Shown here: positions 1 to 8,703 of the stretch, piece by piece
Position numbering within the stretch: the first letter of the stretch is position 1
How the letters are laid out: each line of letters starts with the position of its first letter
DNA from: Candidatus Scybalocola faecipullorum
GTDB taxonomy: Bacteria; Bacillota; Clostridia; Lachnospirales; Lachnospiraceae
Direction: 5' to 3'
Assembly: GCA_018716485.1 (NCBI GenBank)
Contig: DVJY01000012.1
Location: 48,163 to 112,162, forward strand
Length of the DNA: 64,000 nucleotides
Notes under the pieces: model-generated
What the model was told of the DNA's origin: nothing
Databases searched by the model: none
What the model saw: the letters and a program-made list of their open reading frames with translations, nothing else
Made by a program: the position numbers and the translations under genes

Positions 1-2
1 TA

Positions 3-962
3 AAAACGCCGACGGAAAAGTTCAGCGCGTTGTTATATGTCCGAAGAGTCAACGGACTTCCGCCTTCAGAAGCTGTAAAGCGGAGCAATTTTGAAGATAT
101 GACTCCCATTTTCCCGAATCAGCGGATACGGCTGGAGACAGAGCGCAGCAGCGTGCCGATGCGCATTGTTGATCTTGTATCACCGATCGGCAAAGGACAG
201 CGCGGTATGATCGTATCGCCGCCGAAGACAGGTAAGACAACTTTATTAAAGCAGATTGCAAAATCAATACATAAGAATTATCCGGATATGAATATGATCA
301 TTTTGCTGATCGATGAACGTCCGGAGGAAGTCACAGATATTAAAGAATATATTGAAGGCGAGAACGTTGAAGTTATTTATTCGACCTTTGATGAAATGCC
401 GGATCACCACAAACGGGTGTCAGAGATGGTGCTGGAACGTGCCAAACGTCTTGTGGAGCACCGCAAGGATGTGGTTATCCTGCTTGACAGCATTACCCGT
501 CTGGCGCGGGCGTATAACCTGACCGTACCGCCAAGCGGCCGTACACTTTCCGGCGGCCTTGATCCGGCAGCATTGTATATGCCGAAGAAGTTTTTCGGCG
601 CTGCCAGAAATATGCGGGAGGGCGGCAGTCTGACCGTACTGGCGACAGCGCTTGTAGATACCGGCAGCAAGATGGATGATGTTGTATTTGAAGAATTTAA
701 GGGCACAGGCAATATGGAGCTTGTCCTTGACCGAAAACTTTCAGAAAAACGTATTTTCCCGGCAATAGATATCCCGAAATCCGGAACACGCCGTGAGGAA
801 CTGCTCTTAGAAAAAGACGAACTCGATGCGGTCTATTTGATGCGCAAAGCATTAAACGGTTTGAAAGCTGACGAAGCTTTGGAACATATTCTCGATATGT
901 TTGTAAGAACAAGAAATAATAAGGAGTTTATAGCTAATATTAAGCGTACAAAAATATTTTAA
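3..962 (+). CDS. rho: Transcription termination factor Rho (5' end outside window)
   Basis: Rho is the hexameric RNA-dependent ATPase that releases transcripts. The frame is already open at base 3, and the residues before the first TTG ([10 protein letters not shown]) continue the family pattern, so the TTG at base 30 is not the start and the gene begins upstream of the window. The 319 codons present hold the end of the RNA-binding part and the whole ATPase domain: P-loop PPKTGKTT near base 220, Walker [16 protein letters not shown] near 470, the SGGLDP loop, and a normal C-terminus NKEFI..IKRTKIF. It reads toward rpmE, a neighbour order common in Bacillota. No terminator is seen before the rpmE promoter. 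Confidence 0.96.
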   Translation, partial: KTPTEKFSALLYVRRVNGLPPSEAVKRSNFEDMTPIFPNQRIRLETERSSVPMRIVDLVSPIGKGQRGMIVSPPKTGKTTLLKQIAKSIHKNYPDMNMIILLIDERPEEVTDIKEYIEGENVEVIYSTFDEMPDHHKRVSEMVLERAKRLVEHRKDVVILLDSITRLARAYNLTVPPSGRTLSGGLDPAALYMPKKFFGAARNMREGGSLTVLATALVDTGSKMDDVVFEEFKGTGNMELVLDRKLSEKRIFPAIDIPKSGTRREELLLEKDELDAVYLMRKALNGLKADEALEHILDMFVRTRNNKEFIANIKRTKIF

Positions 963-979
963 AAAAGATAAATATATCC

Positions 980-1008
980 TTGCAATTTATGGGATAGCGT
1001 GCTATAAT
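980..1008 (+). promoter_or_regulatory. Probable sigma-A promoter of rpmE
   Basis: TTGCAA at 980-985 and a perfect TATAAT at 1003-1008 are separated by 17 bases. About 70 bases of leader follow, including a small TTGACA..TGTCAA dyad at 1034-1048, before the rpmE ribosome site. This would let rpmE be transcribed apart from rho. Confidence 0.7.
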
Positions 1009-1084
1009 TAAAAAGCTGTTCAGAGAAAACAGATTGACAAGATGTCAACTTTCAATATGATTATTTCGTAGTGAGGTGAAAAAC

Positions 1085-1291
1085 ATGAGAGAAGGAATCC
1101 ATCCAAAGTATTATCAGGCAAAGGTTACATGCAACTGCGGTAATGAATTTGTGACAGGTTCAACAAAACCTGAAATTCATGTGGAAGTTTGTTCAAAGTG
1201 TCATCCATTCTACACAGGCCAGCAGAAAGCAGCTGCAGCACGTGGACGTATTGATAAGTTCAATCGTAAGTATGGTTTTACACAGGCGTAA
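1085..1291 (+). CDS. rpmE: 50S ribosomal protein L31, zinc-binding type
   Basis: Ribosomal protein L31 of the large subunit, near the subunit bridge. The 68 residues match the family from [10 protein letters not shown] to KFNRKYGF. Cys residues in CNCG and CSKC form the zinc ribbon, so this is the zinc-bearing (C+) form and not the zinc-free paralogue made under zinc starvation. The ATG at 1085 was chosen over the in-frame GTG at 1076 because GAGGTG lies just upstream of it and L31 proteins begin MREGIHP. It has its own promoter and terminator, so it is probably monocistronic. Confidence 0.96.
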   Translation: MREGIHPKYYQAKVTCNCGNEFVTGSTKPEIHVEVCSKCHPFYTGQQKAAAARGRIDKFNRKYGFTQA

Positions 1292-1302
1292 TGATAAAAG
1301 TA

Positions 1303-1337
1303 AGGTTGAGGTTGTGAAAAATCTCAACCTATTTTTA
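1303..1337 (+). terminator. Rho-independent terminator after rpmE
   Basis: Eight-base arms AGGTTGAG (1303-1310) and CTCAACCT (1323-1330) are followed by ATTTTTATAT. It lies 11 bases after the rpmE stop. Confidence 0.85.
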
Positions 1338-1401
1338 TATACAGAAAAGTATTGAACTTCCGCGGCTGCGCATCAGGCAGCGGAGAAGATGAGGTGACTA
1401 T

Positions 1402-2400
1402 ATGAAGTATGCAAAAATCGGCGGACAGGCAGTGATCGAGGGCATCATGATGCGCTGCGGCGATGATTATGCCGTCGCGGTCAGAACACCGGACCGCCAT
1501 ATTGAAATAAAAAAAGAGCAGTACAGGGGGCTTGTCAGCCGTTTTAAGATGCGCCGCGTGCCCATTATCCGCGGCGTGCTGGCCTTTGTGGATTCTCTTT
1601 ATCTCGGTATGAAAACGCTGACATATTCGGCGGGTTTTTACGAAGATGAAGAAGAGGAAGCAAAAGAAAGCGGTCATGGAGCCAAGACGGAGCACCCCCG
1701 GGTTTCGGAGGAAAAAGAAAGCTTTGGAGACAAAGTGCTGATGGGGGCCACGGTTGTCGTGTCCATTGCGGTTGCAGTCGGCTTATTTATGATTCTGCCG
1801 TTTTTCATTTCCAATTTATTCAGCCATGTGACATCATCCGTATTCCTGCTGTCACTGATTGAAGGTATTGTGCGTGTGATTTTGTTTTTGGGCTATCTTG
1901 TGCTTATTTCCAAGATGAAAGATATTCAGAGAACATTTATGTATCACGGCGCAGAACATAAGACGATCAACTGCATCGAACACGGTGAGGAACTGACTGT
2001 GGAAAATGCGATGAAGTATTCCCGTTTTCATAAAAGATGCGGGACGAGTTTCCTTTTGATTGTTGTCGTCCTCAGCGTGATATTTTTTATGCTATTTTTT
2101 ACATTTGTTCCCGTGTCAAATACGGTGCTTAAAGTTGTGATTCGTCTTCTGCTTGTGCCGGTGATTGCCGGTGTTTCCTATGAGATTATCCAGTGGGCAG
2201 GACGCGGTGACAATGCTTTTGTGAATGCGGTCAGCAAACCGGGGATGTGGATGCAGAAGCTGACCACACGGGAGCCGGACCCGGACATGCTGGAAGTCGC
2301 TATTGCTTCCATCGAGGCTATTTATGACTGGCGCGCATTTCAGGAAAGTGCCGGCACTGTTCAAAAAAGTGAAAAAACAGAAGCGGAGATCGGATCATGA
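1402..2400 (+). CDS. DUF1385 (YqhQ-like) membrane protein
   Basis: A 332-residue protein of the DUF1385 family, related to Bacillus YqhQ; its biochemical role is not established. The N-terminus KIGGQAVIEGIMMR and the central HGAEHKTINC...HKRCGTSF segment are the conserved signature, rich in His/Cys/Glu residues that could bind metal. Four hydrophobic segments are visible, near residues 115-140, 145-170, 210-235 and 238-255, so it is an integral membrane protein. The start is supported by GATGAGGTGAC upstream. Its stop overlaps the prmC start (ATGA), indicating translational coupling. The order rpmE-DUF1385-prmC-prfA is, as I recall, recurrent in Clostridia. Confidence 0.9.
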   Translation: MKYAKIGGQAVIEGIMMRCGDDYAVAVRTPDRHIEIKKEQYRGLVSRFKMRRVPIIRGVLAFVDSLYLGMKTLTYSAGFYEDEEEEAKESGHGAKTEHPRVSEEKESFGDKVLMGATVVVSIAVAVGLFMILPFFISNLFSHVTSSVFLLSLIEGIVRVILFLGYLVLISKMKDIQRTFMYHGAEHKTINCIEHGEELTVENAMKYSRFHKRCGTSFLLIVVVLSVIFFMLFFTFVPVSNTVLKVVIRLLLVPVIAGVSYEIIQWAGRGDNAFVNAVSKPGMWMQKLTTREPDPDMLEVAIASIEAIYDWRAFQESAGTVQKSEKTEAEIGS

Positions 2401-3230
2401 CATATCAGGAGTTGCTAAAATATGGAGAATCCGCGCTGATGGAGGAAAGAATTCCGGACTACTGTGCAGATGCATGGCTTTTATTCCAGTACGTTTTCAG
2501 GATGAACCGATTGGATTATCTGATGCATTTATCTGGGCATGCAGATGCCGGCAAAGAGGAACAGTATCGGGCGCTGATCAGGAAGCGTCAGACCCATTAT
2601 CCGCTTCAGTACATTACCCATGAGCAGAATTTTATGGGGTTGGATTTTTATGTCGATGAAAATGTACTCATACCGAGACAGGATACAGAGGTGCTGGTGG
2701 AGCATACGCTGAAGTTTGTGCGTGATGATATGCGGGTGCTGGATATGTGTACAGGTTCGGGCTGTATTATCGTAAGTATTGCGGCAAACCGCAGACTGGC
2801 CCGGGCGGCGGGCACTGATCTGTCGGAAGCCGCGCTCAGGATTGCCGCTCAAAATGCTGCGGCGAATCATGTCCCGGATATTGAATGGATACAAAGCGAC
2901 CTGTTTGCAGATATTTGCGGAACCTTTGATGTGATTGTCTCGAATCCGCCGTATATACCGAGCGGAGAAATTGAGACGCTGATGTGTGAGGTAAAGCAGT
3001 ATGAACCGGTGATGGCGCTTGACGGAAGCGGGGATGGCTTGGCGTTTTACCGGAAAATTATTGCCGAAGCCAAAGAATACCTGAGTGAAAATGGCATGCT
3101 GTTTTTAGAAATCGGCTGGAATCAGGCAGAAGATGTCAGCCGTCTGATGGAGACGGCGGGTTATACAGGTATTACTGTCCAAAAAGATCTGGCGGGGCTG
3201 GATCGGGTCGTTTACGCTTACCGTCCTTAG
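2397..3230 (+). CDS. prmC: Release factor glutamine methyltransferase PrmC
   Basis: S-adenosylmethionine-dependent methyltransferase that N5-methylates the glutamine of the GGQ motif in release factors. The 277 residues contain the family parts: an N-terminal helical region, the [20 protein letters not shown] segment region ahead of the fold, the SAM-binding MCTGSGCI motif, and the catalytic NPPY motif ([10 protein letters not shown]). It overlaps the previous gene by four bases and lies directly upstream of prfA, its substrate, so enzyme and target are co-expressed. Confidence 0.96.
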   Translation: MTYQELLKYGESALMEERIPDYCADAWLLFQYVFRMNRLDYLMHLSGHADAGKEEQYRALIRKRQTHYPLQYITHEQNFMGLDFYVDENVLIPRQDTEVLVEHTLKFVRDDMRVLDMCTGSGCIIVSIAANRRLARAAGTDLSEAALRIAAQNAAANHVPDIEWIQSDLFADICGTFDVIVSNPPYIPSGEIETLMCEVKQYEPVMALDGSGDGLAFYRKIIAEAKEYLSENGMLFLEIGWNQAEDVSRLMETAGYTGITVQKDLAGLDRVVYAYRP

Positions 3231-3280
3231 ACGGCGGCGGGTATACAATAGTCAAAAAGATTACAGATGGAGGGAAAGGC

Positions 3281-4348
3281 ATGTTTGACCGCTTAGATGA
3301 TTTATTGATCCGTTATCAGCAGGTTATGGAAGAATTGGGTGATCCCGAAGTTGCCAATGACCAGACAAGATTTCGGAAATTGATGAAAGAGCAGTCGGAA
3401 TTATCGCCGATTGCCGAAAAATATACAGAATATAAGCAGACAAAGAAAAATATCGACGACAGCTTAGAACTTCTTGAAACTGAAAATGACGAGGAAATGC
3501 GGGAACTGGCAAAGGAAGAACTGGCACAGAGCAAAGAAGATCTGGTGCAGATTGAACAGGAACTTAAAATTTTGCTTCTGCCCAAAGACCCGATGGATGA
3601 TAAGAATGTTGTCGTTGAAATCCGTGCCGGCGCCGGCGGTGATGAAGCAGCGCTGTTTGCGGCAGATCTTTTCAGAATGTATTCCAAATACGCTGAGAGC
3701 AGACGCTGGAAAGTGGAAGTGACCAGTGTCAATGAAAACGGACTTGGCGGATTTAAGGAAATTATTTTTATGATCAACGGACAGGGCGCGTATTCCCGTC
3801 TGAAATATGAGAGCGGTGTACACCGCGTCCAGCGCGTGCCGGAGACGGAAGCCTCCGGAAGAATCCACACATCGACAGCAACAGTGGCAATCATGCCGGA
3901 AGCGGAAGATGTGGATGTGCAGCTGGATATGAACGATGTCCGCATCGATGTGTTCCGCGCTTCAGGCAACGGCGGACAGTGCGTCAACACAACCGATTCG
4001 GCTGTGCGTATTACCCATATCCCGACAGGCATTGTCGTATCTTGTCAGGATGAAAAATCACAGCTGAAAAATAAGGAAAAAGGTCTTCGTGTCCTTCGTT
4101 CCAGACTGTATGATCTTGAACTGGAAAAGAAGCGCAAAGAAGAAGCGTCTTTGAGAAAAAATCAGGTCGGCACAGGCGACCGCTCAGAGAAGATCAGAAC
4201 TTATAATTTTCCGCAGGGACGCTGTACCGATCATAGGATCAAACTGACACTGCATCGGCTGGAGCAGGTCATGAACGGTGATCTTGATGAAATTATTGAT
4301 AGTCTGATTGCTGCAGATCAGGCTGCGAAATTAAGCAGCGAAGAGTAG
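3281..4348 (+). CDS. prfA: Peptide chain release factor 1
   Basis: RF1 recognises UAA and UAG and triggers peptide release. The length of 355 residues is normal. The sequence shows the N-terminal coiled region, the [18 protein letters not shown] segment region, the catalytic GGQ at residues 231-233 in [18 protein letters not shown], and the basic C-terminus. The residue after GGQ is Cys where enterobacterial RF1 has His, and Asn replaces the Ala before GGQ. RF1 rather than RF2 is indicated by its length and its overall match, including the [11 protein letters not shown] stretch. AGGGAAAGGC supplies the ribosome site. Last gene of the rpmE-distal cluster. Confidence 0.96.
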   Translation: MFDRLDDLLIRYQQVMEELGDPEVANDQTRFRKLMKEQSELSPIAEKYTEYKQTKKNIDDSLELLETENDEEMRELAKEELAQSKEDLVQIEQELKILLLPKDPMDDKNVVVEIRAGAGGDEAALFAADLFRMYSKYAESRRWKVEVTSVNENGLGGFKEIIFMINGQGAYSRLKYESGVHRVQRVPETEASGRIHTSTATVAIMPEAEDVDVQLDMNDVRIDVFRASGNGGQCVNTTDSAVRITHIPTGIVVSCQDEKSQLKNKEKGLRVLRSRLYDLELEKKRKEEASLRKNQVGTGDRSEKIRTYNFPQGRCTDHRIKLTLHRLEQVMNGDLDEIIDSLIAADQAAKLSSEE

Positions 4349-4373
4349 CAGGCGCCGTATCCGGCGGCGCCTG
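4349..4373 (+). terminator. GC-rich hairpin after prfA
   Basis: Perfect nine-base arms CAGGCGCCG (4349-4357) and CGGCGCCTG (4365-4373) begin at the prfA stop. No T-run follows, so it may stabilise the 3' end or pause polymerase rather than terminate alone. Confidence 0.55.
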
Positions 4374-4405
4374 ACGCTGATAAAATTTACAAAAAGCAGG
4401 CTATG

Positions 4406-4472
4406 CCTATATAGAGAAATGTGATTCAGAACTTTGAATTTCTGATAGTATTTCTGTATATAGGTTTTTTAT
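4406..4472 (+). terminator. Probable long-stem terminator downstream of prfA
   Basis: Fifteen-base arms at 4406-4420 and 4450-4464 pair with one mismatch, with a smaller stem (TCAGAA/TTCTGA) inside the loop, and TTTTTT follows at 4465-4470. It separates the prfA operon from the convergent thiC gene. Confidence 0.7.
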
Positions 4473-4559
4473 TTGGCAAATGACTTTTATGGGCATAATG
4501 GCTGCATATGATTGATATGTTTCATTATGACCCGGCAATGTTTTAAACTTTAAGCAGCA

Positions 4560-5867
4560 TTACTCGTCATAAATATTGACGATTTCGCCGTCTAAAATCC
4601 GGTTCATGTTTTTGACAGCGCAGAAATTGCCGCACATGCTGCATGTGTCTTCCTTTTCCGGCTTAGCCTGCGCCCGGTAGCGGCGGGCTTTTTCAGGATC
4701 CATCGATAAACTGAACATTTTTTCCCAATCCAGTGCTTTTCTGGCGCTGCTCATCTCGTAATCCCACTGGGCGGCGTGAGGGATACCTTTGGCGATATCG
4801 GCGGCATGGGCTGCGATTTTAGAGGCGATAATGCCTTCTTTGACATCATCGACATCCGGAAGGCGGAGATGCTCCGCCGGCGTGACATAACACAAAAAGG
4901 CAGCGCCGCTGGCTGCGGCAATGGCGCCGCCGATGGCGGCAGTAATGTGGTCATAGCCGGGTGCGACGTCAGTAACGATCGGGCCGAGTACATAAAAAGG
5001 TGCGCCGCAGCATATGGTCTGCTGGATTTTCATATTGGCTTCGATCTGGTTCAGCGGCATATGTCCCGGCCCTTCGATCATAACCTGAACATTTTTTGCC
5101 CATGCTCTTTTAGTCAGTTCGCCGAGAGTAACCAGTTCTTCAATTTGAGAAATATCCCCGGCATCGGCGATACAGCCCGGACGGCAGGCGTCGCCGAGAC
5201 TTAACGTAATATCGTATTCACTGCATATATTCAGTATGCGGTCAAAATGTTCATAAAATGGATTTTCCTGTCCGGTCATTTCCATCCATGCAAAGATAAT
5301 CGACCCGCCTCGGGAGACAATATTTGTCAGCCGTTTGGCATCTTTAAAGCGCTGGGCTGTATTTTTATTAATGCCCACGTGGATGGTCATGAAATCAACG
5401 CCATCCTGAGCATGCATTTCAACGATTTTCAGCCATTCTTCCGAAGTAATTTCTTTCAGCGGCTTATGATAATAGACAACCGCATCATAAATCGGCACCG
5501 TGCCGATGATGGCCGGACACTCGGCAGTCAGCCGGCGGCGAAATTTTTGTGTGTCTCCAAAAGAACTTAAATCCATGATCGATTCAGCGCCCATATTGAC
5601 GGCATCCCGTACTTTTTCCAGTTCCATATCCATATCTTTGCAGTCTCTGGAAGTACCGAGATTGACATTGATTTTTGTTTTCAGCATTGATCCGATGCCG
5701 TTGGGATCAAGACATGTGTGCCGTTTATTTCCCGGAATAACGACTTTGCCTTCAGCTACAAGGCCGCGCAAAGTTTCCGGCGCTATAAATTCTTTTTTGG
5801 CGACAATCTCCATTTGTTCTGTAATAATGCCTTTTTTGGCGGCGTCCATTTGTGTTGTGTAATCCAT
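4560..5867 (-). CDS. thiC: Phosphomethylpyrimidine synthase ThiC, short form
   Basis: Radical-SAM enzyme that rearranges aminoimidazole ribotide to HMP phosphate, the pyrimidine half of thiamine. The 435 residues are the short form without the extra N-terminal domain of enterobacterial enzymes. Visible family features include [30 protein letters not shown] region and the C-terminal cluster motif. The three cluster Cys are at about residues 409, 412 and 416 (CSMCGNFC), i.e. C-x2-C-x3-C, one residue tighter than the usual C-x2-C-x4-C. The start at 5867 has AAAGGAG eight bases upstream; 13 further in-frame codons upstream are unlikely to be used. No other thi gene is present; a TPP riboswitch controls it. 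Confidence 0.95.
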   Translation of the reverse strand: MDYTTQMDAAKKGIITEQMEIVAKKEFIAPETLRGLVAEGKVVIPGNKRHTCLDPNGIGSMLKTKINVNLGTSRDCKDMDMELEKVRDAVNMGAESIMDLSSFGDTQKFRRRLTAECPAIIGTVPIYDAVVYYHKPLKEITSEEWLKIVEMHAQDGVDFMTIHVGINKNTAQRFKDAKRLTNIVSRGGSIIFAWMEMTGQENPFYEHFDRILNICSEYDITLSLGDACRPGCIADAGDISQIEELVTLGELTKRAWAKNVQVMIEGPGHMPLNQIEANMKIQQTICCGAPFYVLGPIVTDVAPGYDHITAAIGGAIAAASGAAFLCYVTPAEHLRLPDVDDVKEGIIASKIAAHAADIAKGIPHAAQWDYEMSSARKALDWEKMFSLSMDPEKARRYRAQAKPEKEDTCSMCGNFCAVKNMNRILDGEIVNIYDE

Positions 5868-5965
5868 AAATTTCTCCTTTCGCTGCGGTGATACTACAAG
5901 GATCACATCGTCAGAGAAGTTTGCCGAAAGATTATGCCGGCTGCATAGGACATTGATTTTAGGTG

Positions 5966-5996
5966 AAATAAAAAAACTGCTTCACAGGAAGCAGTT
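5966..5996 (-). terminator. Intrinsic terminator of the thiC leader
   Basis: On the minus strand AACTGCTTC/GAAGCAGTT arms (5988-5996 and 5975-5983) are followed by seven T. It sits between the TPP aptamer and thiC, so it is the expression platform: ligand binding would favour this hairpin and stop transcription before thiC. Confidence 0.88.
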
Positions 5997-6038
5997 CTTG
6001 ATTCGAGATAATCTTATAGAAATATCGTCTGCAAACAC

Positions 6039-6122
6039 TTCCCTACGTTGGCATGATCCAAATCAGGTAATATAGGTCGAAGTTGATGACTTCCTCTCAG
6101 CCCGCATCACGGACTCCCTAGC
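6039..6122 (-). promoter_or_regulatory. TPP riboswitch (THI element) controlling thiC
   Basis: On the minus strand all conserved parts are present in order: AGGGAGTCC start of P1, CGGGCTGAGA in the pyrimidine-sensing arm, ACCTGATTTGGATCATGCCA in the pyrophosphate-sensing arm, and ACGTAGGGAA closing P1. It lies about 170 bases upstream of thiC with a terminator between them, the transcription-attenuation arrangement usual in Bacillota. Confidence 0.96.
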
Positions 6123-6133
6123 TGTTTTGTATA

Positions 6134-6162
6134 AGTTTAACATTTAAAAAATGTGATGTCAA
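6134..6162 (-). promoter_or_regulatory. Promoter of the thiC transcript
   Basis: On the minus strand TTGACA (6157-6162) and TAAACT (6134-6139) are 17 bases apart, placing the transcription start just upstream of the riboswitch. Confidence 0.7.
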
Positions 6163-6207
6163 TAATGTGAGAAAATTTATTCGCTTTGCTTGATTTGATG
6201 GACAATG

Positions 6208-6236
6208 TTGCGGCAAAAGTCATATTGTGGTATGAT
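6208..6236 (+). promoter_or_regulatory. Probable promoter of the 6291 gene
   Basis: TTGCGG (6208-6213) and TATGAT (6231-6236) are 17 bases apart, and TGG before the -10 gives an extended -10. The -35 is degenerate. Confidence 0.6.
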
Positions 6237-6290
6237 TATTAGAAAACAGGGCTTAAACCTGCGGTAAAATACAGAAGGAAGGTAATGTTC

Positions 6291-6647
6291 ATGACACAGG
6301 ATGTATTAAATTTTGTAAAAGAAAAAACAGAAGCATTAATGGCGGCGCTGTCATGCAGCCGCGAGGCAAAGGAAGCGGCAAAAGCATGGCTTGACGCTGT
6401 CGGCACGGATAAAGAAGCTGAGGAAACAAAGAAATATATACAGGAATTGGAAGGCGACATTATGCCGATCGATATGCTTATTGATTTTGCTCAGTCTCCG
6501 GCAGGGGCAGCTGTGTTTGGCGGCCGCGCTCAGGCTGTGGCAGATCATGCCAAAGAAATCAAAGCAGGCGGCGCAAAATACTGCGACTGCCCGGCATGTG
6601 CGGCAGCAGAGGCCATTCTTGCAAAAAAGGATGATATGTTAAAGTAA
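6291..6647 (+). CDS. Small helical protein with cysteine-containing tail, function unknown
   Basis: A 118-residue soluble protein, mostly predicted helix, rich in Ala, Lys and Glu, ending in a YCDCPACAAA segment that places three Cys in C-x-C-x2-C spacing and could bind metal or take part in redox chemistry. I recall similar clostridial proteins that were given a heat-shock/Hsp90 label by automatic annotation; nothing here resembles the Hsp90 ATPase fold, so I do not adopt it. The second of two close ATGs is chosen because AAGGAAGG lies eight bases before it but only about two before the first. It is monocistronic between its own promoter and terminator. Confidence 0.75.
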   Translation: MTQDVLNFVKEKTEALMAALSCSREAKEAAKAWLDAVGTDKEAEETKKYIQELEGDIMPIDMLIDFAQSPAGAAVFGGRAQAVADHAKEIKAGGAKYCDCPACAAAEAILAKKDDMLK

Positions 6648-6718
6648 GCGGATAAAGTATCAACTAAAGAAGGCAGACATGAAAGCGGTGTCAGACCGCC
6701 GGCTCATTGCAGTATCCC

Positions 6719-6762
6719 ATCGGATAGGAGAAAAGAAATTTTCCCCTATCCGATTTCATTTT
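6719..6762 (+). terminator. Terminator after the 6291 gene
   Basis: Ten-base perfect arms ATCGGATAGG (6719-6728) and CCTATCCGAT (6745-6754) are followed by TTCATTTT. A TATAAT at 6769-6774, with no clear -35 partner, lies just downstream and may start the methylase transcript. Confidence 0.75.
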
Positions 6763-6805
6763 ATATGCTATAATAGGCGTAGACTTGTGAGAGGAGAAAA
6801 CGAAC

Positions 6806-7834
6806 ATGAGATTTATTGGCGGAAAGTCATTAATGCTGGAGAAGATACAGCAAGTCATAGAAGAAAATACAGATGAACGGTACCAAAACAGGATTTTTGA
6901 CTGTTTTGCCGGCTCGGGCGTTGTCTCGGAATACTTTAAAAATTTAGGATACAGTGTTGTTTCCAATGATGTGATGTATATGTCTTACGTGCTCTGCCGG
7001 GGCGGCGTCGGCATTAACCGGGAACTGCCCCGGGCGCAGCAGCTGATCGATATGCTCAATGGGCTGACGCCGGAAACGTCAGGATACAGCCCGCAGGACT
7101 GTTTTATTTATAAAAATTACAGCCCGTGTGAGTCGTCACAGCGTATGTATTTTCAAAATAAAAATGCGCTGAAAATTGATATCATCCGGCGCAAAATTGA
7201 GGAAATGTATGCTCAGGCGGAAATTGACGAGGATGAATATTTTTATCTTCTGGCACGGCTGATCTCGGCGGTGCCTTATGTATCGAATATTGCCGGTGTC
7301 TACGGCGCCTATTTAAAGCATTGGGATAAGCGCACGTACAATGATCTGGAACTTGAGGCTGCGCCGCTGACCGTTAATCCGGGGAAAAACTACCGGTGCT
7401 ACCACAGAGATATTGACAGGCTGGCGCCATTTGTGACAGCGGATATCGCCTATGTGGATCCGCCGTATAACCAGCGCCAGTATGTACCAAATTATCATGT
7501 GCTGGAGACAATCGCAAGATATGACAGCCCGGCGCTTAAAGGCGTGACCGGAATGCGGCCCTATGACAGCCAGCGGTCGGACTTCTGCATTAAAAATAAA
7601 GTCATCGATGCCTTTGACCGGCTGTTTAGGGAATTGCGTGTCCGGTATATAATTTTAAGTTATAACAATGAAGGCCTTGTGCCGTCGGATGTTTTGGCGG
7701 AATTGATGCAGAAATACGGCAGGCGGTTTAAACTATATGAATATGATTATCGCCGGTATAAAAATAAAATACCAAACAATACAAAAGGACTCAAAGAGCA
7801 GATTTACTTTATAGAAAAGGATATTTCACTGTGA
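6806..7834 (+). CDS. Type IIS adenine-N6 DNA methyltransferase, M.FokI N-half-like
   Basis: D12-class adenine-N6 methyltransferase protecting one strand of an asymmetric site. Residues 1-45 hold MRFIGGKS and the SAM motif FDCFAGSGVV; the catalytic DPPY is at residues 218-221 in YVDPPYNQRQY, followed by NYHVLETIARYD. This YNxRQYxxNYHxLExxAxYD block and the start are, from memory, those of the N-terminal half of M.FokI/M.StsI, which are single proteins of about 650 residues. Here the 342-residue half ends on its own and its stop overlaps the GTG of the second methylase. The ribosome site is GAGAGGAG. It would modify the GGATG or CATCC strand if specificity is as in FokI, which is inference. Confidence 0.9.
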   Translation: MRFIGGKSLMLEKIQQVIEENTDERYQNRIFDCFAGSGVVSEYFKNLGYSVVSNDVMYMSYVLCRGGVGINRELPRAQQLIDMLNGLTPETSGYSPQDCFIYKNYSPCESSQRMYFQNKNALKIDIIRRKIEEMYAQAEIDEDEYFYLLARLISAVPYVSNIAGVYGAYLKHWDKRTYNDLELEAAPLTVNPGKNYRCYHRDIDRLAPFVTADIAYVDPPYNQRQYVPNYHVLETIARYDSPALKGVTGMRPYDSQRSDFCIKNKVIDAFDRLFRELRVRYIILSYNNEGLVPSDVLAELMQKYGRRFKLYEYDYRRYKNKIPNNTKGLKEQIYFIEKDISL

Positions 7835-8685
7835 AAAATCAATATATAAAATCACCGATGAACTATATTGGAAACAAATACCGTATTATCGGGCAGATCA
7901 TGGAGTATTTTCCTCAAAATATCCGCACGTTTGCAGATATTTTTGCGGGCGGGCTTGATGTTTCCATCAATATTTGGGCCAGCCGGGTGCTGTGCAATGA
8001 TATCAATTATTTTGTGATTGATATTTACAGAGAGTTTCAGAGAATGCGCGCGGATGATGTCCTTGCCTATATTGATCAGAAGATTGCGGCATACGGGCTT
8101 TCAAAGGAAAATAAGGAGGGCTATCTGAAATTCAGAGAAGATTATAACCGGTCAGAGCGGTATCCGCTGGATCTTTTTATTCTGATGTGCTATTCATTTA
8201 ATCATCAGATCCGTTTTAACAGCAATCATGAATACAATAATCCTTTCGGGGCACGGCGAAGTTCGTTTAATGGGACGATGCGGAAAAATCTGATCCGGAT
8301 GCTGGAACGTATACAGACATTTGAATTTTACAGCGAAGACTTTACGGCGCTGGACTATTCGGTGCTTTTTCCGGGAGATTTTGTGTATGCGGATCCGCCA
8401 TACAGCATCAGTACAGGCAGCTATAATGACGGCAAGCGGGGATTTAAAGGATGGTCTGATGGAGATGACCGGGCGCTGTTTGATATTCTGGACAGTCTTG
8501 ACAGACGGGGGGTTGCTTTTGCCATGTCCAATGTGGTCGTCCACAAGGGACTGAAAAATGAAGCACTAAATCAGTGGATGCAAAAGTACCATGTCCATGA
8601 TATTCGGTTTAATTATAACAATTCCAATTATCAATTTACGGGGAAACAAGAAGTGACAAGAGAGGTATTGATCACAAATTATTAG
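7831..8685 (+). CDS. Type IIS adenine-N6 DNA methyltransferase, M.FokI C-half-like
   Basis: Second D12-class adenine-N6 methyltransferase, 284 residues, for the other strand of the asymmetric site. It has KSPMNYIGNKYRII at the N-terminus, the SAM motif ADIFAGG, and DPPY at residues 188-191 in VYADPPYSIS. It starts at GTG 7831 within GTGA, overlapping the previous stop by four bases, so the two methylases are translationally coupled. Together they total 626 residues, about the length of the fused M.FokI-type enzymes. It is followed 18 bases later by the endonuclease. A solitary Dam-like role is unlikely given this context. Confidence 0.9.
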   Translation: MKNQYIKSPMNYIGNKYRIIGQIMEYFPQNIRTFADIFAGGLDVSINIWASRVLCNDINYFVIDIYREFQRMRADDVLAYIDQKIAAYGLSKENKEGYLKFREDYNRSERYPLDLFILMCYSFNHQIRFNSNHEYNNPFGARRSSFNGTMRKNLIRMLERIQTFEFYSEDFTALDYSVLFPGDFVYADPPYSISTGSYNDGKRGFKGWSDGDDRALFDILDSLDRRGVAFAMSNVVVHKGLKNEALNQWMQKYHVHDIRFNYNNSNYQFTGKQEVTREVLITNY

Positions 8686-8703
8686 AAATAAAGGGGGCAG
8701 ACG

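Noticed and set aside
3316..4032. 238-codon open frame on the minus strand across prfA
   Set aside because: Ser-rich shadow of a clearly real release factor gene; no ribosome site or family match.
6291..6647. Hsp90-like chaperone label for the small protein
   Set aside because: No GHKL ATPase motifs and far too short; only a Cys-bearing helical protein can be supported.
6806..8685. Two adenine methylases as solitary Dam-like housekeeping enzymes
   Set aside because: They match the two halves of M.FokI-type enzymes and are followed directly by the cognate endonuclease.
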